Assembly (NCBI GenBank): GCA_030267565.1
Contig: BRXU01000029.1
Coordinates: 851,001-915,000, forward strand
Reading direction: 5' to 3'
DNA length: 64,000 nt
Origin: Pleodorina starrii
Taxonomy: Eukaryota > Chlorophyta > Chlorophyceae > Chlamydomonadales > Volvocaceae
The translations under genes and the position numbers were made by a program. The notes under the pieces are model-generated. The model ran no database searches. It was not told the origin of the DNA and saw only the letters and a list, made by a program, of their open reading frames with translations. Shown here piece after piece: positions 33,529 to 44,800 of the stretch (the first letter of the stretch is position 1; every line of letters starts with the position of its first letter).

Positions 33529-35838
33529 ATGTCTTCTCACTCCAAGGAGACGGGCGAGCTCGCGGCCGCGCCGCGCGCCGCCGCCGATGAGTCGGCTGAG
33601 GTCGCCGACCTCAACCCCGCTCCGGTGAGGCCCATCAAAAAGAAGAAGGGCAAGAAGCAGATCAAAAAGCAAACCATTGGTTCGCTTTACGCTAAGACCC
33701 GAGCGAGGGTCAAGTCCAGTCGCGTAATCGCCGACGATCACAAGCATAGTCCCGCTAGGCGGGCCAAAGCCGTTCCTAAGAAACATATTCGCTTCTCTGA
33801 TGATGGCAATATTCTTTCGGACGACCCACAGGAGGCCTCCGAGTTGGCCAACGCTGTTAAGGAGCTCGGCCTGGCCGATAACCAGGCCGCTGAGGGTCAG
33901 GAGACCCACACCGTCGCTGAGCTCATGGCGATGGTGAAGAAGCTCCTCGTGCAGCAGGACAACAATGCCAGGGAGATCAAGAAGCTGAAGGAGAAGCGGC
34001 GCAAGGACGCCGAAGCCCGCCAGCGCTGCAAGCGCAAGGCGGACAAGTCGGCTCCAACTACCTCGGCATCAGCCTCGTCCATCGTGTCGGACTCCGCTGA
34101 GACCGCCAGCAGCTCGTCCTCGTCGCAGGACGGCAAGGCCAAGCGCTCCCAGAAGGAGCCGCGCAAGGCTTCGAAGCTGGCCAAGCGGGCGCAGCGGCAG
34201 GCGGAGCGCGAGTTCGACGTGCTGCTGAAGGACCAGCAGGCATGGAACGCGGGGCCGGGCCAGGAGGAGGCTCGTCGCCGGGCGGCGAGCCCAGCTCGCC
34301 GCCAGGGCGGGAGCGACCGCGGGGAGCAGCTTCCCGACGGACAGCAGCCGGCCGGGCAACAACGTGCAGCAGCCGCCCCAGAACGCAGCGCCCAGCAACG
34401 GCGCCGCGGCTCAGGCGGGCGGCGTGCAGCAGCAGGCGGCTGCGGGCTCCCCCGGGGAGGGCTCCGCGCCCGAGCAGCCGCGGTACCCCACCACCCGCGG
34501 CCTGTACGCCGCCCAGATCAGGGAGATCCGTCCCCTCGCCGTCCGCGACATTTGGCGGATGGCCGACCTGCTGTACGACACGACGTTCAGCGACGCGTTC
34601 AGGTTGATCTGGGAATCGGTGGTGGAGGGACTCCGGCAGTCCGGCATCCACGGCAAGCCGGACGACGAGTTCGTTACCTGGGCACGCAAGGAGACGTTCC
34701 GGGCCCTGGACAACCGGAAGCAGGCGCACCAGAGCGCCCAGAGCGGCCCAGGGCCCAGCAACGGCGCTCCGCGGCCGGCCGTCTCTTACCTGCAGGCGGC
34801 CGCGGTGGCGAACCCGGACATGCCGCCGGCGGTGTTCTTCGAGCCCAGGTTGCAGCAGCAGCCACTGGAGCAGCAGCCGGCCGCGGGCCACGCCGCAGCT
34901 CCGGCGGCGCAGCTGCCGTTGCCGCCCAACTACGCCCAGGTGGCGGGGCGCGCCCAGGCTTCCGGCAACATGAACGGCACCCACAGTGAGGTGGGCTCGG
35001 GTCGAAAATTGCCTGTCCCTGTTAAGTTCCACGGGAAAACCGACACGCACATTTCGTGCACACAGACATGGTTTGATTCCCTTGTTCAATACATGGAAAC
35101 TAGCGGGCTGGCACCGACTCAGCACTTCGTTTTCTGGTTGACGGGAAAAGCGCAGGAGTGGGGCCAGGCATTACTAAAGTCGTACACCGACAAAAATGAG
35201 GTCCTCACTTTGCCTGCATTGCGACCTGCATTCCTTTTGCAATATGGGGATGTGCGCCGTCATACCGAGCAAGAAGTGCGCGACCGTTTGTTTGCCGGGG
35301 AGCATAACATGAAATCTAGCGAACGCGTGCAAGAGTACACGCAGCGTTTCCGCGATATTATTCGAGATGCGCGTAGCATGACGCAAGTAGAAATGGTCAC
35401 TTGGTACGTGCACGGCCTTCCTCCGTCGATGCGCAAATGGTGCGCTACCGACGCAGCCGGTCGCGACTGGAAACGCCTGGATGACTTAATTGAGTTCGCC
35501 CTGGGACAGGAAATCCGGATGCGAGTTGCTAACTTGAAATCCGCGAACTTAAATTTTGTTTCCACCCCCCGTAACAAACTGTCCAAAAAACAGGACCGCC
35601 AGCAAAAGCGGCCGCCAATTAACTGCCGCGACTGTGGGCTCTTGAGAGATGACATCAAGGCCCATAAGGCGAGCGGCGAGTGCGACCGCGTTCTTCAAAT
35701 CGCGGGCAAGCCGCCGCGGTTTAACCACAACGAGCGGAAGGGAGGCCGCGGCGGCGGTTCGGCAACGGGGGCGGGCGCGGTGGTGGCCGGGGAGGCCGAG
35801 GCCAGGGTCGGCAGGACCCATCCCAGATGCAGGAGTGA
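33529..35838 (+). CDS. Gypsy gag, with internal frame changes
   Basis: It starts at ATG 33529. The N-terminal part is Lys/Ala-rich and coiled-coil-like (frame 1). Near 34240-34365 the conserved reading moves to frame 2, which carries the capsid-type region (about 35080-35460, including FWLTGKAQEWGQALL and MVTWYVHGLPPSMRKW). A C-x2-C-x9-H-x5-C zinc motif follows at about 35622-35682. Near 35745 it returns to frame 1 for a Gly/Arg RGG-box tail, ending at TGA 35836-35838. Gag packages the RNA and forms the particle. The two compensating shifts could be indels in this copy, assembly errors in GC-rich runs, or programmed shifts. Confidence 0.8.
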
Positions 35839-36735
35839 GGGTCCGGCAAGCGTGAAGGGAGAGCAGCGGGTTCAGACGAACCTAAGCTTGCGGCGGTGTT
35901 GGCGCGTGAAACCTCTGAAGATGGGGTGCCACAGACCGTGCAAGCTGTAGCCGACACGAGTGATTTGCTTCCGCCACCGCCGCAAGGCGAATTTTCGGAT
36001 CGTATGTTTTCATTGGATGAATTTCGACGGATTGAGGGTGAACTAGAGAAGAAGTTCACGTACGATGCCGCGGCGAACAATGACGGCAGCAATAGCTTGT
36101 GTAACCGCTTTGCCTGTCCTGAACGTTCCTTCTTCGACCAAGATGTCTCGGGGGAAATCGTTTGGGCTCACCCTCCCTATACTCAGATCCGGGAATGGCA
36201 GCAGCATTACGCCAAGTGCAAAGCAAAAGCACCGAGCAGTACGGCAGCGATGTTTGTCGCGCCACAATGGCCGCACGTTGAGCAATTTTTTCGAGCAGCG
36301 GGATATAGGCTTTATAAAACCTACTCTCCGGGCTCAAAGTTGCTTTCGGTTCCTGACGCAGAGGGAGTGCGAAAGGAATTGCCAGAAAGCTTATGGCCGA
36401 TTCAACTCTGGTGGGATCCACCAACCGAATCAGCGAAGCTCAACGTACTGCGACCAGGAAGCTCTTACACAATGACTTTCGACGGATACGCGGAAGCAAA
36501 ACCCGTAAATATTCTCGTCGACAGCGGTGCTTGTTGCAACGGGTTAGCGCACGGCTTCGTCGATCAAACGACCGTTAAACAGCTAGTCCTCAGGGTTCGT
36601 TCGTCACGCATATCCTCCGTACGGGTTGCGTCAGGCGAAACGACCAGACTTCTCGGAGAAGTCAGACTGCGCTTGCGAATTGGAAAACACACGGAGCGGA
36701 TTACTCTGCTCGAAAGAGGGCGTCCCAGGGGTGCA
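35839..36735 (+). CDS. Gypsy pol N-terminus: Dam-like methyltransferase-fold domain plus aspartic protease
   Basis: Frame 1 continues after the gag TGA without an ATG, suggesting stop readthrough or a separate fusion. Nucleotides about 36007-36420 encode a roughly 138-residue domain. It starts with FSLDEFRRIEGEL, then has DAAANNDGSN, SLCNRFACPERSF, the tetrad HPPY after GEIVW, and a Trp-rich end (WPIQLWWDPP). The arrangement D-x-A-A...C-P-R-F...W-x-x-PPY resembles Dam-type adenine-N6 methyltransferases, with HPPY instead of the catalytic N/DPPY. Methyltransferase relationship is inference. The aspartic protease active site DSGA is at about 36520-36531. The frame shifts to frame 2 between about 36700 and 36735, before the STDWL segment. 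Confidence 0.6.
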
Positions 36736-39700
36736 AATTATTCTGAGCACAGACTGGCTCAAGCTTAGGCAAGCCAAGCTCGACTACAGCAAGGACACCC
36801 TCACAATTTCGCACAACGGCGCAAACCTCACCCTCACCCCGCAGTATGCCCAGCACGGGGCGGAAGGCTCCGACTTTGGAGACCCGTGGCTTAATGTGGC
36901 ATTACCTCAGCTGTCAGAATCAGCTACCAACATACTCTCGGCAAAACAAGCAGCCAAGAGTGTTGCACGAGGAGCGCGCAGTTATCTCATGATAGTGCGC
37001 AAGGAGCCGACGTCCAACGGCGATGCTACGCTCGCCGCAGCAGTCCAGAGCACACCGGGCAGTGCTCCCGACGACCTGGCACCGGACCAGGATATACAGG
37101 CGCTAATTGATGAATACAAGGACGTTTTTGAAGAGCTCCAAGGACTGCCGCCAGACCGCGGTATTGGTCACACAATTCCTCTCGTGCCGAACGCGGAACC
37201 GCCAGCCAAGCGTATGTACAGGCTTTCACCAAATGAAATGCAAGAGGTACGAAAACAGGTCACAGATCTTCTGGCGAAAGGTTTCATTGAGCCCTCCAAT
37301 TCTCCCTTTGGGGCGCCAATCCTTTTCGTCCAGAAACCAAACGGCGAGCTCCGTTTGTGCCTTGACTTCCGGGCGTTAAATAAGCTCACGGTGAAACGGC
37401 GGTATCCCATGCCTAACATCACTGAAATTTTCGATACGCTACAAGGTGCGCGAGTGTTTTCCTCGCTTGACCTCCAGCAAGGCTATTATCAGATCCGAAT
37501 TACTGATAAAGACGTCGAGAAGACTGGCTTTATCGCTCCGGGAATGGGTCAGTACCAATTCAGGGTGCTTTGCTTTGGACTGACCAACGCGCCTGCAACA
37601 TTTCAGTCAGTGATGAATGGCATATTTGCTAAGCATATCGGCAAATTCGTGCTGGTATACTTAGACGACATCCTGGTGTTCAGCAAAACACCGGAAGAGC
37701 ATGTACAGCACCTTCGTACCGTGCTTCAACTGCTCAGAGAGCACCACTTCAAGGCAAAGCTGTCCAAATGTGAATTCAACAAGCCACAGTTGAAATTCCT
37801 AGGCCACATTGTGAGCCGCGAAGGTCTGAAAGTCGACGATTCTAAAATCGCAACAGTACAAAATTGGCCTGTTCCCAAAGATGTTCGCAAATTGCGCGAA
37901 TTCCTAGGCCTTGCCAACTATTTCAGACGCTTCATACAGGGGTATTCGGGGCTGGCATCGCCCTTGACAGCTTTAACCAGTGTGAAAGTGCCCTTCATCT
38001 GGTCGCCCAAATGCCAAGCTGCATTTGATGGCATCAAATTCGCCTTGAGCAACGCACCTGTCCTCGCCCTACCACAGCTCGACAAACCTTTCGAGGTCTG
38101 GTCCGACGCGTCGGTTAACGGAACGGGCGCCGTACTTATGCAGAACGGCCACCCCGTAGCCTACACTAGTAAGAAATTTACTAGTGCAGAATACAACTAC
38201 ACGACCACGGATCAGGAATGCCTTGGAGTAATTCACGCACTCCAAGAGTGGCGCTGTTACCTAGAGGGAAGTGAATTTCTTCTGTTGACCGATCACAACC
38301 CCCTAGTGTATCTGCATGAGCAGCGCGGAGCTGGCTTGCTGTCGCGGAGACAAGCAAGGTGGATGGAGTACTTACAGCGCTTCAGTGGCATGAAGTGGGA
38401 GTACCGTCCGGGTCGAACAAACGTGGCAGACCCACTAAGCAGGGTACATGAGGCAGTGCTATCGGTGCTTGCCACTGCGCTTACGGGTAGCGACATTGGC
38501 AGACTCATTCGTGAGGGATATGCTGGAGATCCCTGGTTTAAGACACCGAAGGCGGCACGGTTGCAGTTAAAACGAAAGGACGGGTTCTGGTACCACGGTA
38601 ACCAGATAGTCGTACCCAACGTCCCACAGCTGCGCACGCAAATCCTGAGGGAGTACCATGACACTCCGTTCAGTGGGCATCCCGGTGCACACCGCACCCA
38701 AGACGCGATCGCAAAACGGTTCTGGTGGCCTGGCCTCCACACAGACGTGCAACAGTACGTTGCTTCGTGCCCAAAGTGCCAGCGCAACAAACCCCTTAAT
38801 CAGAAGCCGGGGGGTCTACTGCAACCTCTCCCGATCCCGCAGGGAGTGTGGGAAAGCGTATCAATGGATCTGATTACACAGCTGCCAACCACGCAAGATG
38901 GGCACGACGCGATTGTAGTGTTTGTGGACCGGCTCAGCAAGATGACCCACTTTGCTGCCACACACACATCCGTCACAGCAGAAGACTTGGCGCACCTGTT
39001 CGTGTCAACTGTCTTCAAGCAGCACGGTTTACCCAAAAACATTGTCTCGGACCGCGATCCACGGTTCACGAGCAAGTTTTGGACAGAAGTAACACGCCTA
39101 CTTGGCACTCAACTTTACATGAGCACGGCGTTTCATCCACAAACCGATGGCCAGACGGAACGGATGAACCGTCTCCTTGAGGAGACACTACGGCACTACA
39201 TTTCCCCGTTACAAGACGACTGGGACAAACATCTACCGCTTGTTGAGTTTGCCATAAACAGCTCCAAGCAGGTATCGATAGGCACAACTCCGTTCATGCT
39301 GAATGGGGGACGACAGCCACGCACCCCGGCTGATCTCCAACTGCCTACCAAAGTGCCAGCTGCCGCTTCTTTTGAGTCCAACTTCCGCGAACGACTCGCG
39401 AAGGCAAAGGCGTGCCTGCAAGCTGCGCAGGAACGACAGAAGACGTTCGATGACCGCCGCCGGAAGGTGGTCGCGTTTTCTGAGGGTCAAGAAGTGTTGC
39501 TCCACACCAAGAACATTACGTTCAAAACCCCTGGAACGCGCAAGCTCATGCCGCGCTACATCGGGCCGTTTCGCATTCTGAAAATGGTTACCCCGGTAGC
39601 AGCGAAGCTAGACTTGCCTCCTGAGATGCGCGTACACCCAGTGTTTCACGTTTCGCTTTTGCGACACTACAAGTCGGACGGCAGAACACCCCCACCGCCA

Positions 39701-40075
39701 GCCTTCAATCTAGGCGGCGAAGACTATTGGGCGGTTGAGGCCATTGTGGATCACAAAGACGTTCCTATCGGTCGCGGCAAGCACCGGCGGGAATACTTTG
39801 TCAAATGGCACGGCTTTCCAGCTACGGATAACAGCTGGGAGCCTGAAGCGAATCTTCGCGAGTCCGCACCCGTGGAACACGAGCTGGAGGCATATGAAGC
39901 AAAACTCCCAGAGGCGCAGCGCAAGGGAACGCGCCATGCGACCCTCTTGGACGAGTACAAAAGCTGCAGGAATGCACCTGCCCAGCCCCAACCCCAAACC
40001 CAAAAGCGGCACATTCCCGAACAAGAACAGCCGAACCAACCGCTTCGACGGTCCAAACGGCTGAAGAGAAGATAA
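36700..40075 (+). CDS. Gypsy pol: reverse transcriptase, RNase H, integrase, chromodomain
   Basis: Frame 2 is open to TAA 40073-40075 with no ATG needed; it is expected to be made as part of Gag-Pol. The order is: protease tail (VQIILSTDWL); RT with LRLCLDFRALN, GLTNAPATFQ and the YLDD catalytic box (37658-37669); RNase H with WSDASVNG, the QECLGVIHAL Glu and the TDHNPL Asp; integrase HHCC zinc finger (about 38658-38795); and DDE core with Asp in SMDLITQL (about 38866), Asp in SDRDPRF (about 39050) and Glu in TDGQTERMN (about 39160). A chromodomain (about 39725-39900: YFVKWHGF, NSWEPEANL) probably directs integration to marked chromatin. All catalytic residues are present. Confidence 0.93.
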
Positions 40076-40108
40076 ATCCGTACTACGGAGCTCTCGGGAC
40101 GCTCGCTT

Positions 40109-40122
40109 CAGAGGGGGGGGAA
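40109..40122 (+). other. Polypurine tract
   Basis: AGAGGGGGGGGAA abuts the 3' LTR, the expected plus-strand primer for LTR retrotransposons. Confidence 0.85.
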
Positions 40123-40497
40123 TGTAAGACGGGGATTCCGGACTTAGCGCGACGCGCGGGTCCGACCCGTTGGTCACGTAACAACGTGAACCTTCAAAGT
40201 AACAGAATCAGACATATTAATAATAAATATTAATACTAGTTGGAGGAGTTCTCAGAGAGAACACAGAAGATACTTGATCTGTCGTATCACGATACGGCAC
40301 GCGGCTTGGCGAGGGCCGTGAAGTAGAAAAGCTCGTCGGGCTAGGGCATGGTGCCATTGCTTACACACTGCGGTCCAGGTTCAATACCTGGCTAGGCCCA
40401 TACTTCCGTTTACATCTCACTCGCTTAAGGTATAAAGATCCACGCTTCCGCACAGGTCTGCCACTCGGCAGACTAAGATAGAATCTCATTCATTACA
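40123..40497 (+). repeat. 3' LTR (375 bp)
   Basis: Identical by eye to the 5' LTR except that 27 bp between ATTAATA and CTAGTTGG are missing. It is followed by the TSD CGACC. Confidence 0.95.
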
Positions 40498-40502
40498 CGA
40501 CC

Positions 40503-41818
40503 GACCGACCACCGCGCCATCCACCGCCCCCGCCATTCGCCAAAGAAGCCAGCCAGCAGCGATAGATAGCTAGCCTTACTTCGTTCTGCCTCAATCGGTC
40601 ATCATCTTGCATACGCGTATGTCCGGTCGAGCTTTGCCTTCATCTATACCCCGCTGGCTTACTTTAACGTTGGATTCGTTCCATGTATAGGTAGGTAGAG
40701 AGAGCCGCCCATCCACGCAGCCTTGAATGACCATGATACACGCACTCACGCCCCCGTGCTGATTATCACGCACGACGGCACGCACGCACGTTGCCAAGCC
40801 AGCAGCCGAGCGATAACCGACAAGCGATTTGCTGCGCTGAAGTTCTGCTTCCGGCGGCTGCATGCGTACTATACTTACGTTCTCCATCTATCCCTCGCTG
40901 CTGTCCACCCGCCCACACACAACCTGACGCACGCAAGCACGGACACCCATCAAATCTACGTATCAACACCAGCCACGCAGCACGTACGCAGCAGCAGCGG
41001 CTTTAAAATCTGCGTGACGAACAGCCACGCGCGCAATAACACGCATCGATTACACTTCAATCTGAAGCAGCATTAGCTAGATAGTGTCCATACGTACCTT
41101 GCCTCGCTCTGCCCTTGGTATTGCTCGCTGCCGGCAGTAATAGCTGCAGCAACGCCGCCTTACTTTCAAGCGGAGGATTCACGCACGCATCATCAAGCAC
41201 ATACATACACAAGCGGAGATACGTAGATCGAGTCTCGCTCATCATTAAACAAACATCATTCATCGCCGATTGATGACGTCCACGCACGCACGCACGCACG
41301 CACGCTCCGATCATACCTGAAAACGAACGAAAGAAAGGGACCTAGCCTGCTGGATGGCAGGCGACAACGCTCTGCATTTCATACAACTAAACAGCAGCAG
41401 CAGCAGAAACACGCAGATACCCTTTCTTGCATCCATGGCTGCGTCCCGCCGGTACGACAGAACCCTATATCTCCCCTTCTGCTGCTGCTGCTGCCGCCTC
41501 ATTATTCCGCAACGAACTACATACACGCGCGCTTTTCAAATAAACCCATGCCCGCGCCACACTTGCACATATCTGGTAGATGGATAGTGATAGGAAGGAC
41601 TGTATGTCGGTGTGTAAATGCCGCCTTGTGAACGAATGCGATCCATCCTCTCCATCCCCAGCAGCCCGCCCTTCATAACGGTGGCGCCATCGATCTTCAC
41701 CTGCTGCTGCTGGCTAGCTGCTTGCATTGGACGCGTCGGCATTGTGCGAGCCCGGCCGCCTCCGCCTCCGCCTCCGCCTCCGCATGCTTCTTCACACGTA
41801 GGCGCAGAGCCCAGCCAG
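40503..41818. other. Noncoding; includes the probable 3'UTR of the guanylyl cyclase
   Basis: No gene is recognised. TTACA at 41051-41055 (TGTAA on the minus strand) is a candidate poly(A) signal, about 770 nt after the cyclase stop. CACG repeats lie at about 41281-41304. Confidence 0.5.
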
Positions 41819-44800
41819 CTAGCGCAACGGATCGCCGCCGCTTGCGCCGCTGCCGCCGCCGCCGCCGCCGGCCACCACCGGGACCGGGAACTGCAGGGAG
41901 GTCCGCGGCTGCTGCTGCTGCGGCCCGCCGCCGCCGCCGCCGCCGTCGCATCCAAAGGGGCTCCCCGCGCTGGCGATGGCGCTGGGTCCGTGTCCTCCGT
42001 CACCGCCGCCGCCGCCGTGTCGGGGCAGCGGCCAGCGCCGCGCACCGACAAAGGCGGTGATGGAGCCAACGCCGGGGCTGCCCTGGCCCGGGAGACTGCT
42101 GCTCGTGTTGACGGCGGCGCAGGGCGGCGGCGGCTCACCGCCGCCGCCGCCGCCGCCGCCGCCATCCCCGGCTCGGGCCTGACGACGGCCCAACAAGGGG
42201 CCGCTGGCTTCGGAGCCCAGGCGGCGGCCCCGATCCGCTGAGGAGCAAGATGAGGCCGCGGGGGTTTGTCGTCGCTGCCAGATGAAAGTGTGCATCAGGC
42301 CCTTGCCCTTCACCTGCACGAATCAAAAGCAGCAGGGACATACGTACAGTGGCAACGAAAGGGCGCGGGGGAGGCGCGCTTGGTAATAAGTAAACGGACC
42401 GGCGACGACCGCCCTGGGAGAGTCAGATAGATCGATGGAGAGTCAGCAGATGCGGGGTGGCAGTCGCGTGCACGGCGGCGGCGTATTGAACATCGAAGGT
42501 TTTACTACACCCACCTGCACCCCGCCCGTGGGCCGCCAACGCCCCTCCGCGTCCTCGTCCGCCTCTCGGCTGATGCAATCCCGGGTAGCGGCGCTGACGT
42601 GGATGCAGCCCGGCCGGCAGGTGCTCTCCATGCGGCTGGCCGTGTTCTGAGAGGCAGGCAGGCAGGCAGGCAGGCAGGCGGGCGGGCAGGCGGGCGAGCA
42701 GGCGGGCATGCAGGCGGGCGAGCAGGCGGGCAGGCGGGCAGGCGGGCAGGCAGGCAGGCAGGTGGGCAGGCAGGTGGGCAGGCAGGTATGCGATCGAGCG
42801 AGGTAGGTACGTAGGTCGTGTGTGTGGGAGAGCACGTTAAAGAGATAGAGAGGGTATATGCCGTGAAGCCCGCAGGCAGGGGTACGTACGACGGTGCGCA
42901 CACACGCATGTACGACTACTGCATGCAGTGCGCCGTACTGCCACACGTACCACGGTGTCGCCAAAGAGGCAGAAGCGGGGCATCCTCGCCCCCACAATGC
43001 CGCTCATGACGGGGCCTGAGTGGAGGCCGATGCGCATGAGGACAGGCTTGCCTGCGAACGTATGTGTATGCAATAAGGGGAGGTGGGTGGGTGGGTGGGT
43101 GGGCGGGTGGGTGGACGGTGTTGTGTTAAAAGTGTCAATAGTGGGCGGGCGGATGGGATGTGATGCGTGAATAATGTAGGCACGCACGCGATGAGAACCG
43201 CCGCCGTTTGGGGACCCCAGCAGCAGCAACCCATGCATGTATGTACGTATGCCAGCAGCAGGCAAGCTCGGTGCGGGCGGACAAGCGGATGGAGTTGGGG
43301 GAGGGGGCAGCAGCCCGGAAGCGTCTCATGCTGTGGGTGTGCATGGAAATACAGCGGACGTGAAGGTATGTACGGGACGAGGCGCGTTCGTAAATACGTA
43401 CCGGTTGTCGGGAGCGTAACCTTGGACGCCTCGCGAAGCATCGCCTGCGGCACGGTTTGGAGGAGTCGGGTTGCGTGCCGGCGCGCGGGTGGGTGGGTAC
43501 ATATGTGCCTCAGAGGCCGACAGACCGACAGACCGCCAGACCGCAATGTGATTCATATGCTACAAAGCAACCTACCTTCTATCTACTATCTACTATCTAC
43601 ATACGCGACCCCCATGCATGTACGTCGGTATGCATCGTCGCACGGCATACACACGGTAGATGGCCCACGTCGCGCCGTATGTACCGTTATGTACGTACAC
43701 GCCGTACCATGCATGCCGTACATACACACCTTTGCAAACGCCAGCACCTTGGCCGCGTGTAGCTCGTCCAAGCTGTCGGGTCCACGCACCGCCGTGAACC
43801 CCTCCGAGTCGCGGGTCATCAGTCCGCCGGCGACCATGTAGCAATCTGCGGCGGGGTGGGTGGCGGCGGGTGGAATGAAAAAGGGGAATAGTACAGGGGA
43901 ATAATAAAGGGCGGGCCGAGATATATAGATGCGTTCCCGGAGGCAGGGGCACGCATTCGTTGCATCTATTGCAGTTCCGGGATGGATGTAGCCAGCAGAG
44001 GGGCTATCTATTTATCTAAGACGGCCAGCAGCCGGCGAGCGGACGGGGCGCGCGGCGGCGCACCCCTCCCTGGACTGCTTCGTCTCTCCATCTGTCTCAT
44101 CTATCACTCCCCCCGCGCGCGCCTCCTGGCTGGTTGGCTGGCTGGCTGGAGGTGTGCGCGCGCGAGTGATTGGAAATACAGGTAGAGGCGGCTGGCGGCG
44201 GCGGATCGGTCGACAATGGCCCCTCGCTAAACATGCTGATCATATCCCGCCCCTCCGGCTGGCAGTCAGGAAGCAGGTGTATGAAGCAAGCCAGCACATC
44301 GACCGTCCGCGAGCGAGCGCCCTCGCGATCTCGCACCTCCGATGGTCTCGACCTGCAACCGGCGGCGCCGTCCACACATACACACAGACACAGGCAGGTA
44401 AGCGCGCGGAAGACGGACGGACGGACGGGTGGCGTGACGTGGCTGGGCGACGCAAGGAGATGTAACGGTGGCGGCGGGATAGAATGATCATCACGAGCGA
44501 GGGCGGCGTGCGCGGATAGGTAGCTAGGTTGCTTGGCTGCCTTTTGCTGACGTGGACATGGACACGTTCCCTCCGTTATTATTGCAGCGTCGATCGAGAG
44601 ATCGATACGTAGGGCGTGCGGAGCGCTGTCATGCGGCAACCACACGTATGGGAGTAAAACCCTAAAACCCTAGAATAAGGAAACCAGCAGGACCCAGCTA
44701 TCAAGCAACGTGCTGCTGGGGCGACACAGTGGATGGGTCCTTGCTGGCCGGAGCGAGTGAGCTGTGCGTGCGGGGCTCGCGTGCTATACGTATGTGTCGT

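Larger units (their letters stand above)
33096..40497 (+). mobile_element. Ty3/Gypsy chromovirus-type LTR retrotransposon, recent insertion
   Basis: A complete 7.4-kb element: TG...CA LTRs (33096-33497 and 40123-40497), a 5-bp TSD, a primer-binding site, gag, a methyltransferase-like domain, protease, RT, RNase H, integrase and chromodomain, then a polypurine tract. Domain order (RT before integrase) and the C-terminal chromodomain place it in Ty3/Gypsy, chromovirus branch. Apart from one 27-bp indel I see no LTR difference, which implies very recent insertion. The reading frame changes at least three times. Confidence 0.95.
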
